This document shows, piece by piece, positions 1 to 5,184 of a DNA stretch of 5,758 bases (position 1 is its first letter; every line of letters begins with the position of its first letter). The DNA comes from Nanobdellota archaeon. Its GTDB lineage: Archaea > Thermoproteota > Nitrososphaeria > Nitrososphaerales > Nitrosopumilaceae. A program made the translations under genes and the position numbers. The stretch is taken from assembly GCA_012030815.1 (NCBI GenBank), contig JAAUVF010000068.1:1-5758 (forward strand), written 5' to 3'. Below the pieces are notes generated by a model that saw only the letters and a list, made by a program, of their open reading frames with translations, was not told the DNA's origin and ran no database searches.

Positions 1-108
1 ATATCTGCAATACTGATAGAGTATAATCAACCATTATCATATCTTGGATTGGTGATCATCTTTGGATTTAGTGGATTAACTGCATACAAAACTTCAAGAA
101 GAACGTAA
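1..108 (+). CDS. C-terminal end of a membrane protein (partial)
   Basis: An open frame enters from the left edge and stops at TAA 106-108, leaving 35 residues. The visible part ends in a hydrophobic stretch (LGLVIIFGF) followed by a short basic tail (KTSRRT). This is typical of a last transmembrane helix with a cytoplasmic positive end. The family cannot be told from so short a fragment. A T-rich element follows directly, so it is probably the last gene of its transcript. Confidence 0.6.
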   Translation: MSAILIEYNQPLSYLGLVIIFGFSGLTAYKTSRRT

Positions 109-116
109 AATTCGTG

Positions 117-137
117 CCTAACTGCGTCTTTTTTTAT
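117..137 (+). terminator. T-tract terminator with CTGCGTC element, copy 1
   Basis: Nine bases after the stop of the upstream gene lies CCTAACTGCGTC followed by seven T. Oligo-T runs are the usual archaeal termination signal. The GC-richer block before the T-run recurs almost identically at 1167-1187. No convincing stem-loop precedes it. Confidence 0.45.
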
Positions 138-229
138 CCCCAAATTGGTGGTAGAGTCACTGGATCCATAGAATTTATTCTCAAAGTATGAAATATGATT
201 CTATTTTCTGAATCTGGAATGATTAAAAA

Positions 230-239
230 TTTTAAAAAG
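230..239 (+). promoter_or_regulatory. TATA-like box for the exported-protein gene
   Basis: TTTTAAAAAG is centred about 27 bp before the ATG at 261. That is the distance expected for an archaeal TATA box serving a leaderless transcript. No Shine-Dalgarno sequence lies before the ATG, which fits leaderless translation. Confidence 0.45.
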
Positions 240-260
240 CAGTAAGAATTGTTCCAACTA

Positions 261-1146
261 ATGAATAAAATCACAATGGGATTTTTGACCCTGATTATTC
301 TTAGTACTCCAATGGCTTTTGCAGATTCAGAAAGAGATGAAAAACTTGAATTTGCAGGAACACTAGAAGAAAACACTAGGACATTTTTGGGCATTGGAGA
401 TGAATCTTGATGACAAAAATGCAGAATTAGCTTTAGTTCATGCCACACATCCAATATCTGAACTATATGAAACAATGAGTAAACATCTTGAGAACAATCC
501 ATCTTTTGATGAAAAAATCCAAAACACATTACTTGAGTTAAAAGATAAAGCAAACACAGATTTAAGTCGAGAAGAAGCTCAATTGGAATTATGATGCAAA
601 GAAAATCATACAAGAAGCTAAGGAACTCATTATAGGTTCGGAATTAAGTAATGAATCTGAATTTAAAATGCAATTGATCAATCAACTGCTTGAAACCTCA
701 AAAGTTGAATACAAAGAGGCAGTAGTTAACGGAATCATTGAAGAAATGGCAGAATTTCAAGACGGTTCAGCGTTTATCTGGCAATCTCAACAAATCTATG
801 ATACAATAAAAGATGTGAATCCAACTGATTCAGAAAAAATTAACCAACTTTATGAAAAAGTATGGAACGATTTTGAAATCAGATCTGATCCTAAGATGTA
901 TCAAACTCAATTGATGAAATAATCTACGAATTTGAGAAACTCTCTGGAATTCAATCTTCTGTCTCAGAACATGAAGAGGTGTATCTTGCAAGCTTGTCTC
1001 CTTTAAAACAACTCAAAGAAGGAGTAATGCCGGAAGATATTCAGTGTAAGTCATCAATGGAACTAGTCTTCAAACTTTCTGGAGAACCAGCTTGTGTCAA
1101 ATTCACTAGTATTGAAAAATTAGTGAGTTATGGTTGGACTCAATAA
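261..1146 (+). pseudogene. Exported protein, about 294 aa, interrupted by three frameshifts
   Basis: The ATG at 261 opens a clear signal peptide (MNKITMGFLTLIILSTPMAFA, cleavage expected before DSE). The coding sequence then runs through three frames. An extra A near 370 (AAAA instead of AAA) moves GTLEE into TLGHFWALEMNLDD. An extra base between about 578 and 594 moves SREEAQ into DAKKIIQEAKE. A missing A near 910 moves MYQTQ into IDEIIYEFEKLSG. The repaired product is largely helical and acidic, ending in a conserved-looking segment (SPLKQLKEG, PEDIQC, PACVKF, YGWTQ) with two cysteines. I associate this C-terminal style with exported thaumarchaeal proteins. The helical middle loosely recalls extracellular domains linked to metal uptake (FTR1/EfeO-like), but that is weak. 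Because all protein segments remain conserved-looking between the breaks, sequencing error is more likely than true decay. Confidence 0.7.
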
Positions 1147-1148
1147 CA

Positions 1149-1187
1149 TCTTTCTTTATTTTTACACCTATCTGCGTCCCTTTTTAT
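1149..1187 (+). terminator. T-rich terminator region with CTGCGTC element, copy 2
   Basis: Directly after the TAA at 1144-1146 comes a pyrimidine/T-rich stretch, TCTTTCTTTATTTTT. A near copy of the 117-137 element follows (CCTATCTGCGTC, then CC and five T). Both fit archaeal oligo-T termination. The second part sits only 24 bp before the next ATG, so it may also overlap that gene's promoter. Confidence 0.45.
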
Positions 1188-1210
1188 TCTTAATTTAATA
1201 GACAAAATAA

Positions 1211-2003
1211 ATGAGAAAAATATTTTATTTTATTATACCGCTTATTGTATTTATTATAATATTTGTAAACGCATTTTTTGGTCATTTGATTTTTGTATCA
1301 GATACTCAACAAGTATTAAACAAATATTCCGTATACATTCACTTGTTATCTGAATGGAATAGTGACTCAAAAAATATCATCTTTGAGGTGACAAATTCAT
1401 GGTACAAATCAGATAAAGAAAATTATGTTAATCCTGTATTTAATGCAGAATCAAAAATATACAACACAAATCAGATTCACAAAATCAATGATAAATCATA
1501 TGTTGAACTGAAACACGAGTTTAGTGATTGCCAAGAAGAATGGCAACCAATGATCTACAGAAAGGTTGTAGATACTGTACGTCATGATATAGAATACATG
1601 CAAGGAAAGCAGCTAGATACAAATCCTGAATTTGCTGTTTATCCTGATATAGATAATACAAATTATGATAATTCAGATCAACAACTAAAAATTAAAGATG
1701 GATATGTGCATTTTTTCCCTATTTGTACATCAAAAGATATCACGTCATATGATTATAGTGTAAAAACTGATAACAAAAATTTGGGGTTTGACCGTGTATT
1801 TTGTTTCATCATATGTGCAACGTGAAAATTTTACCACTTCTCAATTTGATTATTATGAACAATCAGGATGCTTTGGACAAAACAAACAAAGCTTTAGTGG
1901 AACTTGTAAAAACATCACAAAAGATAGTGGTCTACTAGTAATATTTCCAGATGAATTTAATCGATGGACTACAAAAGTCACTGTAAATCTTTATGAACAA
2001 TAG
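1211..2003 (+). pseudogene. Membrane-anchored exported protein, about 263 aa, one frameshift
   Basis: The ATG at 1211 begins a basic start (MRK) and one long hydrophobic segment (residues about 4-30), so the rest should lie outside the cytoplasm, either anchored or released. Frame 2 runs to 1825 but loses sense after KNLGFD. An extra C in GACCGTG near 1793 shifts the frame, and the protein continues as VYFVSSYVQRENF to TAG 2001-2003. Four well-spaced cysteines in the exported part (SDCQEEW, FPICTS, SGCFGQ, GTCKNI) suggest two disulfides. Asparagine is abundant. I do not recognise the family. The start is chosen because it is the only ATG placing the hydrophobic segment at the N-terminus. T- and A-rich sequence upstream could hold a TATA box, but none stands out. 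Confidence 0.65.
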
Positions 2004-2016
2004 AGGTTCATTGTAT

Positions 2017-2265
2017 GTGATTTGATGAAATTTCAAGGGTAGAACCTTCATACACATCAAAATATGGATGTAGGCTTGTTTGGCAGGGAATGGATGAAGA
2101 TGATACAGATGTTGTGATTCTAAATAAAACTGAATTAGAAAAATTAGTTGAAATTTTTAAAAAAACTCTACTGGTGAAGTTGAACTTGAGGATCAATCTA
2201 GCTTAATCAGAATAAATTCTGATGTAACCCAGTTTAGTCTGACAATCATAGTTTGCTTGAAGTAA
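2017..2265 (+). pseudogene. Small unknown protein, about 80 aa, frameshifted
   Basis: Two in-frame blocks read as one small protein. One is DEISRVEPSYTSKYG..CRLVWQG..DVVILNKTELEKLVEIFKK (2024-2164). The other is STGEVELEDQSSLIRINSD..FSLTIIVCLK ending at TAA 2263-2265. They join if the seven-A run at 2159-2165 originally had eight. At the start, a GTG at 2017 enters the frame if one T of TTT at 2021-2023 is extra; otherwise an ATG at 2015 is followed at once by TGA. The predicted fold alternates strand-helix-strand. The family is not recognised. Its end overlaps the start of the nitroreductase by 13 bases, suggesting co-translation. A less likely reading is that it is the N-terminal part of that protein, joined by one more indel near 2238. 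Confidence 0.5.
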
Positions 2266-2988
2266 AAACAACCGATATTCAAGAACAAATCTTAGAATAT
2301 GCCAAAATTCCTCATGAACCACAATATGTGTATATCGGAACCAAAGAATTTTACCCCTCTGTTTGGATTAGAGATGATAAAGAAATCAAAAAAGATTTAG
2401 ATAAAAAAACTCCAAAACTATCTTTAATTGAAACAATTCTTTCGTCAGAACCAGAAAAGATTAGACAAGATCTCTCCCCAACTGATTTGTTCAGGGTATT
2501 TTCAACAAGACGCTCTACTAGAAAATTTGAAAAAACTAAGATTGAGGATTGGAAGATTGATAAAATTTTGTCAGCTGCAGATGTTGCTCCTACTGCAGGT
2601 AACTTTCAAGGGTTCAAGTATTTTTAATTAAAATCTAAAAACAAAAGAAGCACTTGTAGAGGCTGCAAATAAACAGCCTTATGTCAATGCACCTGTGGTT
2701 TTAGTTTTCTGCATGGATCCTTCAAGAGTAAAGCTAAAGTTTCCTCCAGAAATTCTTGAAAAATTCTCCTTGCAGGATGCAACTATTGCAGCATCCTTTG
2801 CATTGCTAGCTGCATCTGGAGTTGGCCTAAGTACTATATGGATAGGAATGTTTGATGAAGAAAAAGTTAAGAGTATTCTTGGAACAGATTTACGTCCATC
2901 ATCAATTCTTTGTATTGGTTACCCAGACAAGAAAAAACCACCAAAATCTAGAAGAAAACTTAAGGAACTAATTCAAGTTATTGAATAA
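2253..2988 (+). pseudogene. Nitroreductase-family FMN protein, about 245 aa, interrupted near 2621-2633
   Basis: Members of this family are FMN-dependent NAD(P)H oxidoreductases acting in the cytoplasm, with substrates that vary widely. The sequence shows the hallmark FMN-binding start (FSTRRSTRKF, residues about 83-92), the APTAGNFQ loop (112-119), and the C-terminal GVGLSTIWIGMFDEEKVKSILG and CIGYPDKKKPPKSRRKL blocks. An N-terminal extension of about 80 residues, including YIGTKEFYPSVWI, precedes the domain. The frame breaks at TATTTTTAATTAAAATC. One more T in the T-run and one more A in the A-run restore KYFLIKNLKTKEALVEAANKQPYV. The only visible start is TTG 2253, so the true start could be elsewhere. 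The substrate cannot be inferred. Two homopolymer contractions within 13 bp favour a sequencing artefact. Confidence 0.85.
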
Positions 2989-3003
2989 AATTAATTAATT
3001 TTT
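2987..3003. terminator. Shared AT-rich terminator between convergent genes
   Basis: A perfect 16-bp palindrome, AAAATTAATTAATTTT, overlaps the nitroreductase stop and gives a T-run on both strands. It lies in the 36-bp gap between two converging genes, so it can end transcription from either side. It contains only A and T, so the symmetry alone carries little weight. Confidence 0.4.
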
Positions 3004-3024
3004 ATTCCTAATTTTATATCTAAT

Positions 3025-3222
3025 TTAGTATCGAGATTTTTTCACAGTAGCCATTTTTTTCTGTGATCTTGGTGTTTTGACTTTTGCTTTAGATTTGTTG
3101 ACTTTTCCTTCTTTTTTGTTAATATTTCCACTTCTTCGCGCAGCTCTTGAAGCACTAATTCGAATTTTTTGTTGTTTTTTCTGTTTTTCAATCTCTTCAT
3201 CAGTGAGCTTTTTTCTTACCAT
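3025..3222 (-). CDS. Small lysine/arginine-rich basic protein (65 aa)
   Basis: This is an intact reading frame from ATG 3222-3220 to TAA 3027-3025. The product has 17 lysines and 7 arginines in 65 residues, with one acidic patch near the N-terminus (TDEEIEKQKKQQK) that could form a short helix. The rest is low-complexity and basic (SASRAARRSG, KKMATVKKSRY). It has no cysteines and no membrane segment. Such composition suggests binding to nucleic acid, for example ribosome or chromatin, but no known domain is recognised. It lies 40 bp downstream of the TRASH segment on the same strand and could be co-transcribed or have its own promoter. Confidence 0.7.
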   Translation of the reverse strand: MVRKKLTDEEIEKQKKQQKIRISASRAARRSGNINKKEGKVNKSKAKVKTPRSQKKMATVKKSRY

Positions 3223-3240
3223 GGTGTTGTTATTATTTTC

Positions 3241-3250
3241 TAATAGATAA
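3241..3250 (-). promoter_or_regulatory. Possible TATA box for the basic protein gene
   Basis: On the minus strand TTATCTATTA is centred about 24 bp before the ATG at 3222, a spacing that would suit a leaderless transcript. The region is generally AT-rich, so the match is only suggestive. Read-through from the regulator gene is equally possible. Confidence 0.3.
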
Positions 3251-3262
3251 GTTAAACTATTT

Positions 3263-3415
3263 TTAATTTTTTTGATTTAATGTTTCTATTCCTCCTTTGT
3301 ATTTTTCTTTATACAAAGTTCTACATGATGTACAACAAAAAAATCTCTCAAAATTTGCTATTTTGAGAACATGTGGTTTGTTAGAAATTTGACCTTTACA
3401 CAAATCACATGTCAT
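3263..3415 (-). CDS. TRASH-type zinc-ribbon segment (50 aa), probably the C-terminal half of the regulator
   Basis: A short frame runs from ATG 3415 to TAA 3265-3263. It begins MTCDLCKGQI, continues through KPHVLKIANFERFFCCTSC, and ends KEKYKGGIETLNQKN. The cysteines fit the TRASH spacing C-x(19-22)-C-x3-C exactly: C6, twenty residues, C27, three residues, C31. C3 and C28 are extra. TRASH domains bind metals and in archaea are known fused to Lrp-type HTH regulators that sense copper and other metals. The HTH segment lies directly upstream on the same strand in another frame. Repairing one A-run insertion and two deletions in the linker joins them. As a free-standing protein it could act as a metal chaperone, but the join is the better reading. 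No in-frame upstream start exists before a stop, so if independent it starts at 3415. Confidence 0.75.
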   Translation of the reverse strand: MTCDLCKGQISNKPHVLKIANFERFFCCTSCRTLYKEKYKGGIETLNQKN

Positions 3416-3477
3416 TTTAAAATCATGTTTTTTGTTATCTTTCCATCGTGTTTTTTATAGATTTTATCTTTATACCT

Positions 3478-3693
3478 TCAAGATGTTTTTTCTGTCTTGT
3501 TTTCAAGCATCCCCAGATCGATTATTGGTGATACCGATTTTATCAATCCCACATTAACTAATCTTTCATATCTGGCTTGAACAGTAGGAGTACTTACTTT
3601 AATTTCACGAGATATCTGTCGAAATGATTTTCTCCCATCTTTTATCAATGATTCAATTATTGCAATATCTATATCGTCAGGCTGAAATGGCAT
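3478..3693 (-). CDS. Lrp/AsnC-type HTH segment (71 aa), probably the N-terminal half of an Lrp-TRASH regulator
   Basis: The ATG at 3693 opens a clear Lrp/AsnC winged HTH: DDIDIAIIESLIKDGRKSFR (helix 1), QISREIKVSTPTVQARYERL (helices 2 and 3, recognition part STPTVQARYERL), and the wing/exit NVGLIKSVSPIIDLG. Typical Lrp proteins continue into a ligand-binding RAM domain. Here the frame instead ends at TGA 3480-3478 after KTEKTS. If the six-A run (complement of 3486-3491) is read as five, the frame continues HLEGIKIKSIKNT. With two single-base restorations it then runs DGKITKNMILK into the TRASH domain at 3415, for a total of 143 residues. That length and order match known archaeal Lrp-TRASH metal sensors. 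It is divergent from the thiol/metal unit starting at 3777, and divergent regulators usually control the facing genes and themselves. Confidence 0.85.
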   Translation of the reverse strand: MPFQPDDIDIAIIESLIKDGRKSFRQISREIKVSTPTVQARYERLVNVGLIKSVSPIIDLGMLENKTEKTS

Positions 3694-3696
3694 ATG

Positions 3697-3720
3697 GTAA
3701 ATTCTCTCTGAGAATATTTA
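3697..3720. promoter_or_regulatory. Imperfect dyad just upstream of the regulator start
   Basis: ATTCTC-TCT-GAGAAT (3701-3715) is a perfect 6-bp inverted repeat. It extends outward with two unpaired bases to TAAATTCTC on the left and GAGAATATTTA on the right. It covers the space between the regulator's likely TATA box and its ATG. Binding there would block the regulator's own transcription, so it is a candidate autoregulatory site. Confidence 0.4.
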
Positions 3721-3722
3721 TC
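3713..3722 (-). promoter_or_regulatory. TATA-like box of the regulator gene
   Basis: On the minus strand GATAAATATT is centred about 25 bp before the ATG at 3693. That is the expected position for an archaeal TATA box with a leaderless start. It directly abuts the palindrome at 3725-3738, which would fall at the transcription factor B recognition element. Confidence 0.45.
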
Positions 3723-3724
3723 GT

Positions 3725-3738
3725 TTTACAATTGTAAA
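3725..3738. promoter_or_regulatory. Perfect 14-bp palindrome, candidate operator between divergent promoters
   Basis: TTTACAATTGTAAA is its own reverse complement. It sits between the two probable TATA boxes of the divergent regulator and thiol/metal genes, so one dimer bound here could affect both. Its core TACAATTGTA fits the TACANNTGTA pattern of bacterial copper repressor (CopY) operators. The archaeal regulator is from an unrelated family, so that match may be coincidence. Confidence 0.55.
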
Positions 3739-3744
3739 GTACAC

Positions 3745-3751
3745 TATTATT
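3745..3751 (+). promoter_or_regulatory. TATA-like box for the CcdA-YHS-glutaredoxin unit
   Basis: TATTATT is centred about 29 bp before the ATG at 3777, so transcription would begin at or a few bases before that codon. It overlaps the TTG at 3750, which argues against that TTG as the translation start. Confidence 0.4.
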
Positions 3752-3776
3752 GTATCAGACTAATTACACATTATTC

Positions 3777-4763
3777 ATGTCAACCCAAATTGCTATGAAA
3801 AAATCTCTTGTCACTGCTTTGTTTGTACTTTTTTCACTAATTTTTGTTGGAGGTGTATTTGCAGCTACTAATGAAATTGCAATAGGGGCTGGAAATGAAT
3901 TATCATATCCTTCATGGTTGGTAATTGCATATCTTGCAGGTTTATCTATGATAATTTTACCATGCACACTTCCACTAGTTTTCATCATAATTCCACTTAG
4001 TATGGGTAAGGGTGCAAAAAAAGGACTAAGTATGAGTATGTTGTTTGGTGCTGGTCTTACTATTACAATTGCACTTTATGGATTTGGAATAGGTCTACTT
4101 GGTCAAACAGCTGATTTGGATCGTATTTCCATTTTACTTTATTTGGTTGCTGGCATTGCAGCATTTCTTTTTGGTTTATCACAACTAAAACTATTTGAAT
4201 TAAAATTACCTACATATTCTGGAACTCCAAAATTTATTCAACAACGTGGAGATTACTCGAAATCATTTTTCATGGGACTGTTGTTGGGAAATGCAGGCGT
4301 TGGTTGCCCAAATCCTATGTTTTATTGGTTGTTAATTTACATAGCAGGAACTGGAAATATGGAAATTGGTGCAAGTCTTGGTGCAGTACATGGAGTAGGA
4401 AGAGCAATACCATTAATTCTTTTATCTGTATTAGCTATCATTGGAGTAAATGCTACAAAAGGAATTACTACAAATAAAATAACTATCGAAAAACTTACTG
4501 GATGGATGTTGATATTTTTAGGTGCATTATTAATTATTCATGGTATACCTGGTGGTCATGAATGGTATGAAACTACATTTGTACATCTTGCATGGAATAA
4601 TTTTATTTCAACAACTTCGCTACCGCCCGAATTTCATATTAGTCAGCATACTCATCACTATGATTTTCAAATGCCACAAGAATATGCACCTATTTTATTT
4701 GGTGCATTAATTGCATTCCCAATCGTATGGTATTTTACTCGTAAAAAAATACTAACAACATGA
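3777..4763 (+). CDS. CcdA/DsbD-type membrane thiol-disulfide transporter with His-rich loop (328 aa)
   Basis: CcdA/DsbD proteins carry electrons across the membrane through a cysteine pair, passing reducing power from cytoplasmic thioredoxins to extracytoplasmic partners. This one has a signal or first membrane segment (residues about 9-29) and then about six core helices. The pair is placed as in the family: C63 in LPCTLP and C177 in GCPNP, the only cysteines in the protein. Unlike short CcdA proteins (about 190-240 residues), it has a C-terminal addition. Residues 255-294 hold seven histidines (H255, H261, H270, H287, H291, H293, H294) before a last helix (about 303-320). ATG 3777 is chosen over TTG 3750, which lies in the promoter; ATG 3795 is also possible. 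The stop overlaps the next start in ATGA, showing tight coupling to the YHS protein. Confidence 0.85.
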   Translation: MSTQIAMKKSLVTALFVLFSLIFVGGVFAATNEIAIGAGNELSYPSWLVIAYLAGLSMIILPCTLPLVFIIIPLSMGKGAKKGLSMSMLFGAGLTITIALYGFGIGLLGQTADLDRISILLYLVAGIAAFLFGLSQLKLFELKLPTYSGTPKFIQQRGDYSKSFFMGLLLGNAGVGCPNPMFYWLLIYIAGTGNMEIGASLGAVHGVGRAIPLILLSVLAIIGVNATKGITTNKITIEKLTGWMLIFLGALLIIHGIPGGHEWYETTFVHLAWNNFISTTSLPPEFHISQHTHHYDFQMPQEYAPILFGALIAFPIVWYFTRKKILTT

Positions 4764-4897
4764 AAGATCCTGTTTGCGGTATGGATGTTGGAGAAAAAGG
4801 AGATAAATTAGAATACAATGGAAAATCATATCGATTTTGCTGTGCTAGTTGCAAATGGGCCTTTGAACAAAATCCTGTTCAATTCATAAAATCATGA
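4760..4897 (+). CDS. YHS-domain metal-binding protein (45 aa)
   Basis: The whole protein is one YHS domain: DPVCGMDV at the N-terminus, then LEYNGKSYRFCCASCKWAFEQNP and a short tail. Cysteines are at C6, C28, C29 and C32. YHS domains are found alone or attached to heavy-metal ATPases and are thought to bind metal. It starts inside the stop of the CcdA-like gene (ATGA 4760-4763) and ends inside the start of the glutaredoxin-like gene (ATGA 4894-4897). The three should therefore be made together, in ratios set by translational coupling. Its FCCASC motif closely resembles FCCTSC of the divergent regulator's TRASH domain, suggesting both see the same metal. The likely role is a small cytoplasmic metal carrier or buffer; the metal itself is unknown. 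Confidence 0.88.
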   Translation: MKDPVCGMDVGEKGDKLEYNGKSYRFCCASCKWAFEQNPVQFIKS

Positions 4898-5115
4898 ATG
4901 TGCTAGTTCTTACCACTCCTGGATGCTCAAATTGTAATGTTCTTGAGAAGATGTTAGATGAACTAGGCATAAAATACGAATTAATTGATGTAACTCAAAA
5001 GCCTGAATATTTAGAAAAATACCCAATATTTACAGCCCCTGGTTTGGTTATTGATGGAAAATTAGAGTTTACAGGCCTTCCTAAAAAAGAAGATTTGCAA
5101 AAGAAATTTTCATAG
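4894..5115 (+). CDS. Glutaredoxin-like / small thioredoxin-fold protein (73 aa)
   Basis: The sequence begins with a strand (MNVLVLTTP) leading into the active site C11-S-N-C14. It continues through a helix and second strand (YELIDVT) to the cis-proline loop TAPGLVIDG (P49), then a short strand and C-terminal helix. Length and order match small glutaredoxin/NrdH-type proteins. They reduce disulfides in the cytoplasm, and some thioredoxin-fold partners work with CcdA. The ATG overlaps the TGA of the YHS gene, so it is the third gene of the coupled unit. A likely job is to pass electrons to C63/C177 of the membrane protein, or to keep the YHS cysteines reduced. There is no signal peptide, so it stays in the cytoplasm. 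Confidence 0.88.
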   Translation: MNVLVLTTPGCSNCNVLEKMLDELGIKYELIDVTQKPEYLEKYPIFTAPGLVIDGKLEFTGLPKKEDLQKKFS

Positions 5116-5133
5116 ATTCACGAATGTTTTTTT
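5116..5133 (+). terminator. Terminator after the three-gene unit
   Basis: Directly after the stop is a small inverted repeat, ATTC-AC-GAAT, then G and seven T (5127-5133). The stem is short, but the T-run is the strongest archaeal termination signal in this part. It separates the unit from the next gene. Confidence 0.5.
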
Positions 5134-5184
5134 ACTCTAAAAATTATGGTATTTTCAAATGACTGATTACTCAATGAATGAAAA

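Noticed and set aside
134..613. Long minus-strand open frame (159 codons)
   Set aside because: It lies antisense to the signal-peptide protein gene, has no recognisable domain, and its Leu/Ser/Phe-rich composition is what an antisense AT-rich coding region gives.
2018..2020. TGA directly after an ATG read as selenocysteine
   Set aside because: No selenocysteine insertion structure is visible, the lineage is not known to use it, and a one-base homopolymer change gives a simple alternative start.
2008..2196. Minus-strand frame of 62 codons
   Set aside because: It is antisense to the small protein at 2017-2265, which has the better protein-like pattern.
2428..2631. Plus-strand frame of 67 codons inside the nitroreductase gene
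   Set aside because: It overlaps the well-supported nitroreductase frame and encodes nothing recognisable.
261..2988. Programmed ribosomal frameshifting as the cause of the broken frames
   Set aside because: The shifts go both ways, occur at many unrelated sites in several genes, and lack a repeated slippery sequence or a following structure.
2987..3002. 16-bp AT-only palindrome as an operator
   Set aside because: It overlaps a stop codon between converging genes and has no promoter nearby; a shared terminator explains it better.
3416..3477. Separate promoter and independent gene for the TRASH segment
   Set aside because: A TATAAA-like run exists here, but the region also reads as the linker of a continuous Lrp-TRASH protein once small indels are repaired, which fits the known domain fusion.
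3764..3988. Minus-strand frame over the start of the CcdA-like gene
   Set aside because: It is antisense to clear transmembrane coding sequence, with no motif and no promoter support.
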